Assembly: GCF_018918125.1 (NCBI RefSeq)
Contig: NZ_JAHLQA010000027.1
Coordinates: 62,001-126,000, forward strand
Source: Blautia sp. MSJ-19
Lineage (GTDB): Bacteria; Bacillota; Clostridia; Lachnospirales; Lachnospiraceae
Reading direction: 5' to 3'
DNA length: 64,000 bases
Both the position numbers and the translations under genes were made by a program. Numbering within the stretch: the stretch's first letter is position 1; every line of letters begins with the position of its first letter. The notes under the pieces were generated by a model. That model worked only from the letters and a program-made list of their open reading frames with translations, searched no databases and was not told the DNA's origin. This document shows positions 1 to 8,019 of the stretch, piece by piece.

Positions 1-1777
1 TGAGAATTTCCTCTTCCTGCATACTTAATGTTACAATCAGCGGAGGATTCAGATACTGAGAATCAATCGAATGTTCCCGGAACTGTTTCACCATACGCTC
101 ATAATATACTTTTTCGTGAGCAGCATGCTGATCAATAATATAAAAATTATCTTCAAACTGTACCAGCCAGTAAGTATCAAAAATCTGTCCAATCAGTTCA
201 ATACGACTTCTGGATTCCGGTACAAGCAGTTTTTCCTCAAAGAGTTCAAGCTGCTGTGGAGGGGCCTGTTCCTCTTTTACCGGTATCTCCTCCGGCTGTT
301 CCGCTTTTTCTTCAAGCATTTCCGGTATTTCCGGTTGAACAGCCTTTTTCTCCGACTGTCCGGTTTCTCTCAGTACTGTTTCCTCTATCTTCTGTACTGA
401 TACCGTCTGTTCTTCAGACTTTGATTTATCCTGTTGCTCTGCTTTTTCGCCTTCGGTATTTACTTTTTCTTTTACTTTTTCCAGGAAATTCTCCGGCAAC
501 TTTGGCACAGTCTGTCTTTCTGCCAGTTTCTTCTCTTCATCTAATTTCTGATTTTCACGCAGTGTCCCGCTGAACATTTTTTCTTCATCTTTCGAAAAAG
601 TTGAACGATAGGGAGCTGTCGGTTCTTTAACAACTGGCTTCCTCTCTGCAGATAACGCTGGCTTTTGTACTCCATACAGTTCCGCGCGGCGCTTCTGCTC
701 AAATGGTTCCGGTACCTCGGCACGCGATACCTTTTCCGCCTTTTCTTCTTTCGCAGAAGAACTGTCTACAGATACTTTCGGAATCATTTCTCTTTTTGTT
801 AATGCCGCCCGTACTGTATCATAAACCGCATCATAAACTTCCTGCTCTCTGGCAAAACGGACTTCCCTCTTTGCCGGATGCACATTAACATCCAGATCAT
901 TCCCCTCCATTTCCATTCGAAGGGATACAAACGGAAATTTATGCTGCATCAGAAATCCTCTGTAGGCATTTTCGATTGCTTTTGTAATGATATTATTTTT
1001 GACGTATCTTCCATTAATATAATAATTTTCAAAGGAACGATTACCTCTTGCAATCTCCGGTTTTCCAACAAAGCCTTCAATCTTCATAAAGGAATTTTCC
1101 TGAGAAACTTCCAGAAGTGCTCTGGCAATTTCTCTTCCGTAAACACTGTAAATAACATCCTTCACACTATAGTTCCCGGATGTATGCAGTTTCACCTGTT
1201 TATTCTGAATATATTTAAAAGAGATCTCCGGATGGGACAATGCAAGCTGTTCCATCAGTGTGTGGATGTAATTTGCCTCCGTCATATCAGACTTCAGGAA
1301 CTTGCTTCTTGCCGGTGTATTATAAAAAAGATTACGAACCAGAAAGGTTGTTCCCTCCGGTGCACCCAGTTCTTCCAGAGAATGTTCCTGACCACCTTCG
1401 ATCACATAGCGGGAACCGCTGACAGACGAAGGTGTTTTTGTAATCAGTTCTACCTGTGAAACTGCTGCAATACTGGAAAGTGCCTCGCCGCGAAAACCCA
1501 GCGATGCGATATGCTCCAGGTCCTCTACTTTTTCAATCTTACTGGTCGCATGCCGCAGAAATGCAAGAGGAATCTGCTCTGCCTCCATTCCTGATCCGTT
1601 GTCTGTAATACGGATCAATTTCTTACCGCCATCGGCAATCTCTACGGTTACTGCCGTTGCTCCTGCATCTATCGCATTCTCTACAAGCTCTTTTACAACA
1701 GAGGAAGGGCGTTCTACCACCTCTCCTGCTGCAATCTTATCAATTGTGTTCTGGTCTAAAACTGCAATTTTTCTCAA
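1..1777 (-). CDS. mutL: DNA mismatch repair protein MutL (3' part outside window)
   Basis: MutL couples mismatch recognition by MutS to strand removal; it is a GHKL ATPase with a C-terminal dimerisation/endonuclease domain. The N-terminal ATPase motifs are visible: KIAAGEVVERPSSVVKELVE near residues 15-35, a DNGSGM motif and the GFRGEAL motif. A charged, proline/glutamate-rich linker follows, and then the start of the C-terminal dimerisation domain (IDQHAAHEKV) before the window ends, so the stop is not seen. I chose the TTG codon at 1777 because GGAGG lies 5 bases upstream. An in-frame ATG at 1789 has no ribosome binding site of its own and in fact contains that GGAGG. It follows mutS on the same strand with a ~70-base gap, the usual miaB-mutS-mutL order of clostridia. 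Confidence 0.96.
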   Translation of the reverse strand, partial: MRKIAVLDQNTIDKIAAGEVVERPSSVVKELVENAIDAGATAVTVEIADGGKKLIRITDNGSGMEAEQIPLAFLRHATSKIEKVEDLEHIASLGFRGEALSSIAAVSQVELITKTPSSVSGSRYVIEGGQEHSLEELGAPEGTTFLVRNLFYNTPARSKFLKSDMTEANYIHTLMEQLALSHPEISFKYIQNKQVKLHTSGNYSVKDVIYSVYGREIARALLEVSQENSFMKIEGFVGKPEIARGNRSFENYYINGRYVKNNIITKAIENAYRGFLMQHKFPFVSLRMEMEGNDLDVNVHPAKREVRFAREQEVYDAVYDTVRAALTKREMIPKVSVDSSSAKEEKAEKVSRAEVPEPFEQKRRAELYGVQKPALSAERKPVVKEPTAPYRSTFSKDEEKMFSGTLRENQKLDEEKKLAERQTVPKLPENFLEKVKEKVNTEGEKAEQQDKSKSEEQTVSVQKIEETVLRETGQSEKKAVQPEIPEMLEEKAEQPEEIPVKEEQAPPQQLELFEEKLLVPESRSRIELIGQIFDTYWLVQFEDNFYIIDQHAAHEKVYYERMVKQFREHSIDSQYLNPPLIVTLSMQEEEIL

Positions 1778-1846
1778 AGCAACCTCCATTTATCGGAATG
1801 ATACCTACGAAAAATAACATTCCCGAAGTACTCCTGTTCCTGATCG

Positions 1847-4489
1847 TTACCAGCGATTTTTGATCTTGTTCTGTAAGTTATATAAAATATTCATAGCTTC
1901 CATTGGTGTCAGATGTGTCATATCCAGATCTCGAATCTCATCCACGATATCATTATCCTGTACCGTATCAAACAATGACATCTGTGCCATATCTACCTGA
2001 TCATACACAATCTTCTGTTTCTTCTTTGGTGCAGTCAGATCCTTGACTGCTGCAGTAATGTCCGCATCGCTGAGCTCATCTACCAGTTCTTTGGCACGGT
2101 TAATGACTGAATCCGGCACACCCGCAAGCTTGGCTACCTGAATGCCGTAGCTCTTGTCCGCACCGCCCTTGACAATCTTACGAAGGAACACAATATCATC
2201 GCCCTTTTCCTTGACTGCAATACAATAATTATTGACTCCCGGAATCTTGCCTTCCAGTTCTGTCAATTCATGATAATGTGTTGCAAATAAAGTCTTGGCA
2301 CCACAGAGCTTTGTATTGCTGATATGCTCGATCACCGACCATGCGATTGCCAGACCGTCAAACGTACTTGTGCCTCGTCCGATCTCATCCAGAATCAGTA
2401 AACTTTTGGATGTGGCGTTTCGAAGGATGTTCGCCACCTCAGTCATCTCTACCATAAAAGTACTCTGCCCGCTTGCAAGGTCATCCGATGCGCCAACACG
2501 AGTAAAGATACGGTCTACGATGCCAATATTTGCTTTTTCTGCCGGGACAAAGCTTCCGATCTGTGCCATCAGAACGATCAGAGCCGTCTGGCGCATATAG
2601 GTTGATTTACCTGCCATATTCGGCCCAGTGATAATGGAAACTCGTTTTTTCTGATTATCCAGATATGTATCATTGGCAATAAACATATCATTTTCGATCA
2701 TCTGCTCTACAACCGGATGACGACCATTTTTGATATCCAGGACACCATTTTCATTAATCTTTGGTTTTACGAAATTATTTCTTTCTGCTACCAGTGCAAG
2801 TGAAGCAAAAACATCCAGTGCTGCAATCGCTTTGGCAGTTTTCTGTATACGGACAACTTCCTGTCCGACTTTATCACGCACATCTGCAAACAATTCATAC
2901 TCCAGTGCATACAGACGATCTTCTGCGCCCAGAATCAGATCTTCCAGATCTTTGAGTTCCTGCGTGATATAACGCTCTGCATTCGTAAGTGTCTGTTTGC
3001 GGACATAATTATCCGGCACCTGATCTTTAAAAGAATTCGTTACTTCCAGTGCATATCCGAATACACGACTGTATTTGATCTTCAGCGTTTTAATGCCTGT
3101 ACGCTCTTTTTCCCTGGCTTCCAGTTCTGCCAGCCACTTCTTGCCATCGGTTCTTGATCGACGGTATTTATCTACATCTGCATTGTATCCTTCACGGATA
3201 ATGCCGCCATCTTTCTGCGCCAGAGGCGGTTCATCTGTAATCGCACGCTTGATCAGATCGGTTACATCCTCCAATGGATCCATATCTTCAAAGATCTGTT
3301 TCAGAATCGGAGCTTCAAACTCCTTTAGCACCTGGCGGATATACGGAATCATTTCCAGCGAAGACGCAAACGCAACCATGTCTCTCGGATTCGCAGACTG
3401 ATAACTGATGTGGCTGATCAGACGTTCCAGGTCATAGATCGGATTCAGATACTCACGTATTTCATCACGTAGCATCGGTTTCTGTGTCAATTCTTCAACT
3501 GCTGCCAGTCTGCGGTTAATCTCTTCTGCATCAATCAGCGGCTGTTCTACATACCCACGAAGAGTACGTGCTCCCATGGCCGTCCTGGTCTTATCCAGTA
3601 CCCAGAGAAGGGATCCCCGTTTCTGTTTTTCACGAAGTGTCTCAACCAGCTCCAGATTACGACGGCTGGAGCTGTCAATCAGCATAAATTTATCAGCAGT
3701 ATATGGATGAATCGTTGCCATATGCGACAGAGCTGTCTTCTGTGTTTCATTTAAGTACTGGAAAAGTGCACCCGCTGCAATCACACCGCTGTCGTAATCC
3801 TGCAGTCCAAGTCCTTCCAGTGTATTTACATGAAAATGTTCTTTTAGAGTACGCTGACAAAGACTGTCATCAAAATACCAGTTGTCTAATGGAAAAATAC
3901 AGATTCGAAGACGGTCTTTCAAATCTTCTGTATCAACTCCGCTCATAAAAAAAGCGTCATTACAGATAATTTCCGCAGGAACAAATTTGTTGATCTCATC
4001 AAGAAGTTTCTGAGGTTTGTCCACTTCTGTGAGGAAACAGTCTCCTGTGGTGATATCTGCAATGGCACATCCGAAATGATCTTCCATGGAAACAATTGAC
4101 ATCAGGTAATTGTTTCTGGATTCATCCAGTGATGTAGCATCCAGAGTTGTTCCCGGTGTGACTACACGGATAACTTCTCTTTTAACAAGCCCCTTTGCTT
4201 TCTTCGGGTCTTCTACCTGCTCGCAGATTGCCACTTTATGTCCTTTTTCAATCAGGCGCTTGATGTACGTTTCCGCTGCGTGAAACGGAATTCCACACAT
4301 TGGTGCCCGCTCTTCCAGACCGCAGTCCTTGCCTGTCAGAGTCAGTTCCAGCTCCTTCGAGACAAGAAGCGCATCATCAAAAAACATCTCATAAAAATCA
4401 CCAAGGCGATAAAAAAGGATACAGTCCTTATAACTCTCTTTTGTTTTGCAGTACTCTCTCATCATCGGTGACATGTTCTTACTACTCAT
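1847..4489 (-). CDS. mutS: DNA mismatch repair protein MutS
   Basis: MutS recognises base mismatches and small loops. The 880-residue length is normal for bacterial MutS1. The N-terminal mismatch-binding domain carries the Phe-x-Glu context (YRLGDFYEMFFDDA, residues ~27-40). Connector, lever and clamp domains follow. The C-terminal ATPase has a Walker A of the form GPNMAGKSTYMRQ (~residue 620), the signature STFMVEM, Walker B LLILDEIGRGTS, and FATHYHEL. The start ATG has GGAG four bases upstream. The gene is followed by mutL, and its upstream side borders an accessory islet that separates it from dus and miaB. No truncation or missing key residue was seen. Confidence 0.98.
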   Translation of the reverse strand: MSSKNMSPMMREYCKTKESYKDCILFYRLGDFYEMFFDDALLVSKELELTLTGKDCGLEERAPMCGIPFHAAETYIKRLIEKGHKVAICEQVEDPKKAKGLVKREVIRVVTPGTTLDATSLDESRNNYLMSIVSMEDHFGCAIADITTGDCFLTEVDKPQKLLDEINKFVPAEIICNDAFFMSGVDTEDLKDRLRICIFPLDNWYFDDSLCQRTLKEHFHVNTLEGLGLQDYDSGVIAAGALFQYLNETQKTALSHMATIHPYTADKFMLIDSSSRRNLELVETLREKQKRGSLLWVLDKTRTAMGARTLRGYVEQPLIDAEEINRRLAAVEELTQKPMLRDEIREYLNPIYDLERLISHISYQSANPRDMVAFASSLEMIPYIRQVLKEFEAPILKQIFEDMDPLEDVTDLIKRAITDEPPLAQKDGGIIREGYNADVDKYRRSRTDGKKWLAELEAREKERTGIKTLKIKYSRVFGYALEVTNSFKDQVPDNYVRKQTLTNAERYITQELKDLEDLILGAEDRLYALEYELFADVRDKVGQEVVRIQKTAKAIAALDVFASLALVAERNNFVKPKINENGVLDIKNGRHPVVEQMIENDMFIANDTYLDNQKKRVSIITGPNMAGKSTYMRQTALIVLMAQIGSFVPAEKANIGIVDRIFTRVGASDDLASGQSTFMVEMTEVANILRNATSKSLLILDEIGRGTSTFDGLAIAWSVIEHISNTKLCGAKTLFATHYHELTELEGKIPGVNNYCIAVKEKGDDIVFLRKIVKGGADKSYGIQVAKLAGVPDSVINRAKELVDELSDADITAAVKDLTAPKKKQKIVYDQVDMAQMSLFDTVQDNDIVDEIRDLDMTHLTPMEAMNILYNLQNKIKNRW

Positions 4490-4503
4490 AAAACTCCTTA
4501 TTT

Positions 4504-4589
4504 ATGCGGCTTTACGCCGCCTTTATCTTAAATCTGACCATGTTTTTGACACAGTAAAATTTGTTTTTTATGACTGTGTATAAACATGG
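4504..4589. repeat. Imperfect inverted repeat and hairpin upstream of mutS
   Basis: Two arms (4538-4555 and 4573-4589) form an imperfect inverted repeat sharing CCATGTTT and ACACAGT, separated by 17 A/T-rich bases. A short GC-rich hairpin (GCGGC, 5-base loop, GCCGC) follows at 4504-4518, inside the probable mutS leader. The arms could be ends of a small decayed mobile element or a leader RNA structure; the sequence alone does not decide. Confidence 0.4.
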
Positions 4590-5030
4590 CCAGGCAGTGG
4601 TTAGTTACATTTTTGAAACTTATTAAGTTTAACATAAATAAACAATGGGTTCAAGATGTCGTGATGAGAAAATTTTCGATTTCAACGCTTAATATATATT
4701 AAACCTTTACTTTTAACTGACACCAATCATAAATTTAATGATTTTTTATTCCACTAAGTTTGCAATAGATCTTTTGCTTGAAATGATTGTATCAGGATTT
4801 TTCAATTAAGACAATACTTCTGCTCTTCATATGTTATGCATTGATAACTGATACTTTTTCCCATCGTCTCTTGTAATTTTCGCGAACCTACATATGAAAA
4901 AAGCCTGTCATCACCCTCAAATTTTTCTATGGTCAACAGCAAGCTTCCTACTATTGCATCAACTCATTCCCTTTTCTCTGCACTGCCCCATAATCATCCC
5001 CCGCAACCTGTCCATCTCTGATATTTTTCT
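4590..5030. other. AT-rich non-coding stretch between mutS and islet
   Basis: About 440 bases without a credible gene on either strand. Short open frames lack ribosome binding sites and family resemblance. The stretch is A/T-rich, ends where the duplicated Rpn-linked segment begins, and looks like decayed accessory DNA. Confidence 0.5.
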
Positions 5031-5080
5031 CCAGATTTCTCAGCCCCTTGTAAATATCCCTCTGAAATTTAATCCTGCAA

Positions 5081-5116
5081 TAAAAAATGGCGAGATGCAT
5101 ATTGTAACACCCCGCC
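5081..5116 (-). terminator. Rho-independent terminator of Rpn remnant
   Basis: On the minus strand a 9-bp stem GGCGGGGTG/CATCTCGCC (with G-U pairs) and a 10-base loop is followed by ATTTTTTATT. It is nearly identical to the terminator at 6712-6747. Confidence 0.75.
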
Positions 5117-5165
5117 AATTATCTGATTTGCACAAAATTCGCATAATCAAATCAATTCTTACATT

Positions 5166-5427
5166 TTATGCTGACAATGACTCAGCATTTTTTATAATAT
5201 CTTGAATCTGCTTTTCATCTACTCCAGCCACGTCCGCGATCTGAGCAGCTGTATAACCTTTATTGTACATTTTCATGATCATTTCCCGTTTGCCCATTTC
5301 AATTCCTGTTTCAATTCCAGTTTCTTTAATTTTCTGGCTCAAATTACACATAATACTCACATTCTCTCTGAAATCCTTTTCTATTGGAATCGCATATTCA
5401 TTTCCAACAACATTTATATCGTTTTTC
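5166..5427 (-). pseudogene. Rpn-family nuclease remnant, C-terminal fragment
   Basis: The fragment encodes the last ~85 residues of an Rpn/PD-(D/E)XK transposase-like nuclease. It matches the C-terminus of the complete neighbour at 6797-7753: GNEYAIP, EKDFRE, VSIMCNLS and KGYTAAQIADVA..DEKQI are all shared. The readable frame begins before the internal ATG at 5360, and homology continues to about 5427, where it stops a few bases from the 3' end of the GNAT gene. The catalytic N-terminal domain is absent, so it cannot be a functional nuclease. An intact small protein starting at 5360 (64 residues) is possible but less likely than a decayed copy. Confidence 0.75.
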
Positions 5428-5435
5428 TTATTCCT

Positions 5436-6020
5436 TTAAAAAGTTTTAAGTAATTGAATATACTTCGTCTGATCTTTTTCTGAATATCTTTCTCCGAATA
5501 TTCTAAAACGGTTTATATCATTTTGGTAAAACTTCAAAAGCTGCGGTTTTTCTTCGCATTCAAGATATACAACTCCTCCACCAATCTGATGCTGTACATT
5601 CTCTAAAACTTCAAAAGCCGCATCCATCAACTGAACTCCAGTAATAGTTGCTATATCTGTATATTGATAGTTCTTCCCAAATTGACCAATCAGAAATGCA
5701 GATAATGTTAATTCGCCCGTTTCTTCATCTGCCTGTGCATATCTCTGCAATTTCTTCCTTACAGTACCAGACAATTCTTGTCCCATAACCTGCAGTGCTT
5801 TATGTGTTACTGCAAAAATACCATGTATTCTACATTCATCATCTACTAAAAGATATGTAATTGAGGTTTTCCTTTTGGCAAATTCAATTGCATTTTTTCG
5901 CATAAACTCTTCTATTTCCAGATTTTTCGGACATGAAAACTCAGAGAGGACAACCTTCAAATTGTCCTCTCCAATCACATCCATAAAATCCAAAATATTC
6001 ATGACTGCATAATTGCTCAC
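5436..6020 (-). CDS. GNAT-like acetyltransferase, candidate toxin
   Basis: A 194-residue protein with the pattern of a GNAT N-acetyltransferase: a central beta segment GELTLSAFLIGQFGKN (~residues 103-118), the acceptor-loop helix region, and a C-terminal VVYLECEEKPQLLKFYQNDINRFRIFGER like the last strand and helix of GNAT toxins. The start is a GTG at 6020 whose first base overlaps the TAG stop of the preceding 60-residue gene (TAGTG), with AAAGGG upstream, so translation is probably coupled. A small basic gene plus GNAT enzyme resembles type II GNAT toxin-antitoxin modules that acetylate aminoacyl-tRNA. That function is inferred from architecture; the substrate is unknown. Confidence 0.7.
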   Translation of the reverse strand: MSNYAVMNILDFMDVIGEDNLKVVLSEFSCPKNLEIEEFMRKNAIEFAKRKTSITYLLVDDECRIHGIFAVTHKALQVMGQELSGTVRKKLQRYAQADEETGELTLSAFLIGQFGKNYQYTDIATITGVQLMDAAFEVLENVQHQIGGGVVYLECEEKPQLLKFYQNDINRFRIFGERYSEKDQTKYIQLLKTF

Positions 6021-6202
6021 TATTTCTGCCCTTTCTGTGCAAAAAATCTTCTAACAGCGTTCACATCTGTAAGTACCGGAATCGTTGGTGCAGAAGGCTT
6101 ACGTTTCGGATCACGACTGGATGCTTCCAGTGCATTTGCAAGTACTTCTGCTTTTTTTGAATCCTTAATAACAACATTAGTTAAAATACTTGATGTAGCC
6201 AT
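6020..6202 (-). CDS. Small basic protein, candidate antitoxin of GNAT pair
   Basis: This 60-residue protein has a strong AGGAGGTG site before its ATG. Its N-terminal half (SSILTNVVIKDSKKAEVLANALE) looks helical, and it has a basic, proline-containing middle (RDPKRKPSAP). I recognise no named DNA-binding fold, but size, position immediately upstream and the one-base overlap with the GNAT gene fit an antitoxin. Alternatively it may be an unrelated partner peptide. A promoter is readable just upstream. Confidence 0.65.
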   Translation of the reverse strand: MATSSILTNVVIKDSKKAEVLANALEASSRDPKRKPSAPTIPVLTDVNAVRRFFAQKGQK

Positions 6203-6251
6203 AACAACACCTCCTCTTTGCTGGCTATAGATTTATAATCTCTTTTTCTTT

Positions 6252-6280
6252 ATTATATACAAATGCCGTGTAATAATCAA
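6252..6280 (-). promoter_or_regulatory. Promoter of GNAT pair
   Basis: Minus strand TTGATT (6275-6280), 17-base spacer, TATAAT (6252-6257), about 50 bases before the 60-residue gene. Confidence 0.7.
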
Positions 6281-6662
6281 CCGGCGAAATTTATTTAATA
6301 GTTTATATAAAAATAGATAATTGCAAATTCGTTTCTCAGTGCCATGCAATCATCAGAAAAAAATGTCTAGGTTGTTTTATGACCACATTTTTACCCAGTT
6401 TTTGTTACTACTTGAGCATATTCCCTACCACTGAGTACCATTTACCGATAGAAGTTCATGAGTCGTTAACCCGCATATTTCCTGTATTTATGCGGGTTAA
6501 CGTAGATACCGAAATTTCACTGCCACATTTTCAGTATATATTTTTAACATATCTCTCATTTTAGTATTTATTTTTATATCCCATCGCCATGGACGCCATA
6601 TATCTGCAATAGCCGGAAATATGCATCTAGAAATAACATCAATAAATTTCAACAACTCTTTT
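6281..6662. other. Non-coding spacer with one perfect hairpin
   Basis: About 380 bases between the GNAT-pair promoter and repeat copy B. I see no credible gene: a plus-strand 61-codon frame at 6379 has no ribosome binding site. The only structured element is the inverted repeat at 6464-6502. Confidence 0.5.
6464..6502. repeat. Perfect 14-bp inverted repeat
   Basis: Arms CGTTAACCCGCATA (6464-6477) and its exact complement (6489-6502) flank an 11-base loop. No T-run follows on either strand, so it is not a standard terminator. It may be a mobile-element end, a protein-binding palindrome or a repeat family member. Confidence 0.7.
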
Positions 6663-7054
6663 CCAGATTCCTCAGCCCTTTGTAAATATTTCTCTGAAAT
6701 TTAATCCTGTAATAAAAATGGCGAGATGCTTATCGTAACACCCCGCCGAACATCCGATTTGCATAAGATCCGCATAATCAGGTCAATTTTTACATTTTAT
6801 ACTGGCAATAACTCAGCATTTTTTATAATCTCTTTTATCTGCTTTTCGTCCATTTCAGCCACATCCGCGATCTGAGCAGCTGTATAACCCTTTTTGTACA
6901 TACTTATAACAAATTTTAATGTTGTTGCTTTTGTTGCAGCTTCAGTTGCATCTTCTCTAATTCCCAAGCTTAAATTACACATAATACTCACATCCTCTCT
7001 GAAATCTTTTTCCATTGGAATCGCATATTCATTTCCAATGATATCCAGTTTTTC
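6663..7054. repeat. Direct repeat copy B (3' part of intact Rpn gene)
   Basis: Partner of 5031-5427. It covers the terminator and roughly the last 85 codons of the complete Rpn-family gene. Confidence 0.75.
6712..6747 (-). terminator. Rho-independent terminator of Rpn gene
   Basis: Minus strand stem GGCGGGGTG (6739-6747) with CATCTCGCC (6720-6728), 10-base loop, then ATTTTTATT. It lies about 50 bases after the Rpn stop. Confidence 0.8.
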
Positions 7055-7753
7055 GTTTACTGTTAAATCCTGAGATAATAATGCCCCCAGTAATCTATGT
7101 AACTCGTATTTCTCCTCATGCTTCGGAAGTTCTTCAGCAAGTCCAATCATTACGATATTAATTAAGTCCAGTTTACCTTTCCATGCATGGGAATTTACAA
7201 TACTGTCTTTCATCAGGTGAATATGTTCCAGACTATTTTCCGGCATATTCATACAGACCCAAATGGAATAGACTCGCTTGATATCATTATAATTTGAATT
7301 TGAAAAATCTCTTTCCTTTTGTGATGAAATCATACGGCTTACATAAAAGATTGCCCGATTCAATATATCGTACCCATTTGGTTCGTCCTTTTGAGCTTCT
7401 ACATTGATAATAATCTGCGACAATCCATCCTTCATCCTGACATAGAATATAATGTCAAATCGTATCATTCCCTCATGAAGTTCCGGGTTTTCAGAATTAA
7501 GACCAACCACACGAGATTCATCATTTTTAATAACAGTATTAGTAAGACCAGTTTCTATCGGGACAGTGTTAATAAATGGTTCGCCTTCAATGTAAGAAAC
7601 CACATCTTTCGGATCCATCCCTGCAAATTCATCAACGGTCTTTACTAATATATGGGCCAGTATACTTTTCTGACCAAGTAATCGTTTCGCACTTTCATCA
7701 TATTGTGCGTCTTTATCTGTCGTAAGAATCGTATTTTTGATTTCTGTATTCAA
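6797..7753 (-). CDS. Rpn family PD-(D/E)XK nuclease/putative transposase
   Basis: A complete 318-residue member of the Rpn (recombination-promoting nuclease) family. The nuclease core shows FDIIFYVRMKDG followed by IIINVEAQKDE (~residues 99-125), the Asp and Glu-x-Gln pattern of PD-(D/E)XK enzymes. A DRA/YISRMIS-type helix (LNRAIFYVSRMIS) and the SIWVCMNMP strand follow. The C-terminus ends in a TAAQIADVAEMDEKQI helix-turn-helix-like motif shared with the decayed copy at 5166. Family members promote RecA-independent recombination or act as phase-variable nucleases; no terminal repeats or target duplication were seen here, so it is not an insertion sequence. It has its own promoter and terminator. 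Confidence 0.88.
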   Translation of the reverse strand: MNTEIKNTILTTDKDAQYDESAKRLLGQKSILAHILVKTVDEFAGMDPKDVVSYIEGEPFINTVPIETGLTNTVIKNDESRVVGLNSENPELHEGMIRFDIIFYVRMKDGLSQIIINVEAQKDEPNGYDILNRAIFYVSRMISSQKERDFSNSNYNDIKRVYSIWVCMNMPENSLEHIHLMKDSIVNSHAWKGKLDLINIVMIGLAEELPKHEEKYELHRLLGALLSQDLTVNEKLDIIGNEYAIPMEKDFREDVSIMCNLSLGIREDATEAATKATTLKFVISMYKKGYTAAQIADVAEMDEKQIKEIIKNAELLPV

Positions 7754-7807
7754 AAGTCTTTCTCCTTTTCTACAGCACTTCTAAAACTATTCTTCGGCTA
7801 TATATTT

Positions 7808-7836
7808 ATTATACTCTAAATCTGTATTTTCAACAA
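7808..7836 (-). promoter_or_regulatory. Promoter of Rpn gene
   Basis: Minus strand TTGTTG (7831-7836), 17-base spacer, TATAAT (7808-7813). Confidence 0.6.
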
Positions 7837-7860
7837 CATCCAATTGTCTATAGATTTTCT

Positions 7861-7928
7861 GCCCTAAATTTTTTATTTAAATTCCACCGCCAGCTTATGC
7901 AGTGGAATTTAAATAAAAAATTTAGGGC
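7861..7928. repeat. Perfect 27-bp-arm inverted repeat between divergent promoters
   Basis: The arms 7861-7887 and 7902-7928 are exact reverse complements, beginning GCCCTAAAT and ending ATTTAGGGC, with a 14-base loop. TTTTG follows on the plus strand, but the element lies between two divergent genes where a terminator is not expected. It sits outside both -35 boxes. Possible roles are a MITE-like repeat, a barrier to read-through, or an extruding cruciform. Confidence 0.85.
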
Positions 7929-7949
7929 TTTTGTTCTGGTAGATTTTTC

Positions 7950-7980
7950 TTTACAAAACTCTCCAAATTCATGTTATACT
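7950..7980 (+). promoter_or_regulatory. Promoter of the 8020 surface protein gene
   Basis: TTTACA (7950-7955) and TATACT (7975-7980) with a 19-base spacer; TTACAA one base downstream gives 18. GGGAG precedes the ATG at 8020. Confidence 0.55.
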
Positions 7981-8019
7981 GATAGAAAATAATCATTACA
8001 CATAAAAGAGGGAGTATTT

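Larger units (their letters stand above)
5031..5427. repeat. Direct repeat copy A (decayed Rpn 3' segment)
   Basis: This ~395-base segment aligns colinearly with 6663-7054. Shared runs include CAGCCC..TTGTAAATAT, CTCTGAAATTTAATCCTG, the terminator hairpin, the ATTTTTTATAAT stretch at the gene 3' end, and GGAATCGCATATTCATTTCCAA. Copy B belongs to the complete Rpn-family gene, while copy A carries only the 3' quarter plus the terminator. Scattered point differences indicate an old duplication. Confidence 0.75.

Noticed and set aside
1777-1789. ATG at 1789 as the mutL start
   Set aside because: It has no upstream site and itself contains the GGAGG that serves the TTG at 1777.
6797-7753. Calling the Rpn gene an insertion sequence
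   Set aside because: No flanking inverted repeats or target duplications fit its ends; Rpn proteins are nucleases labelled transposases only by old annotation.
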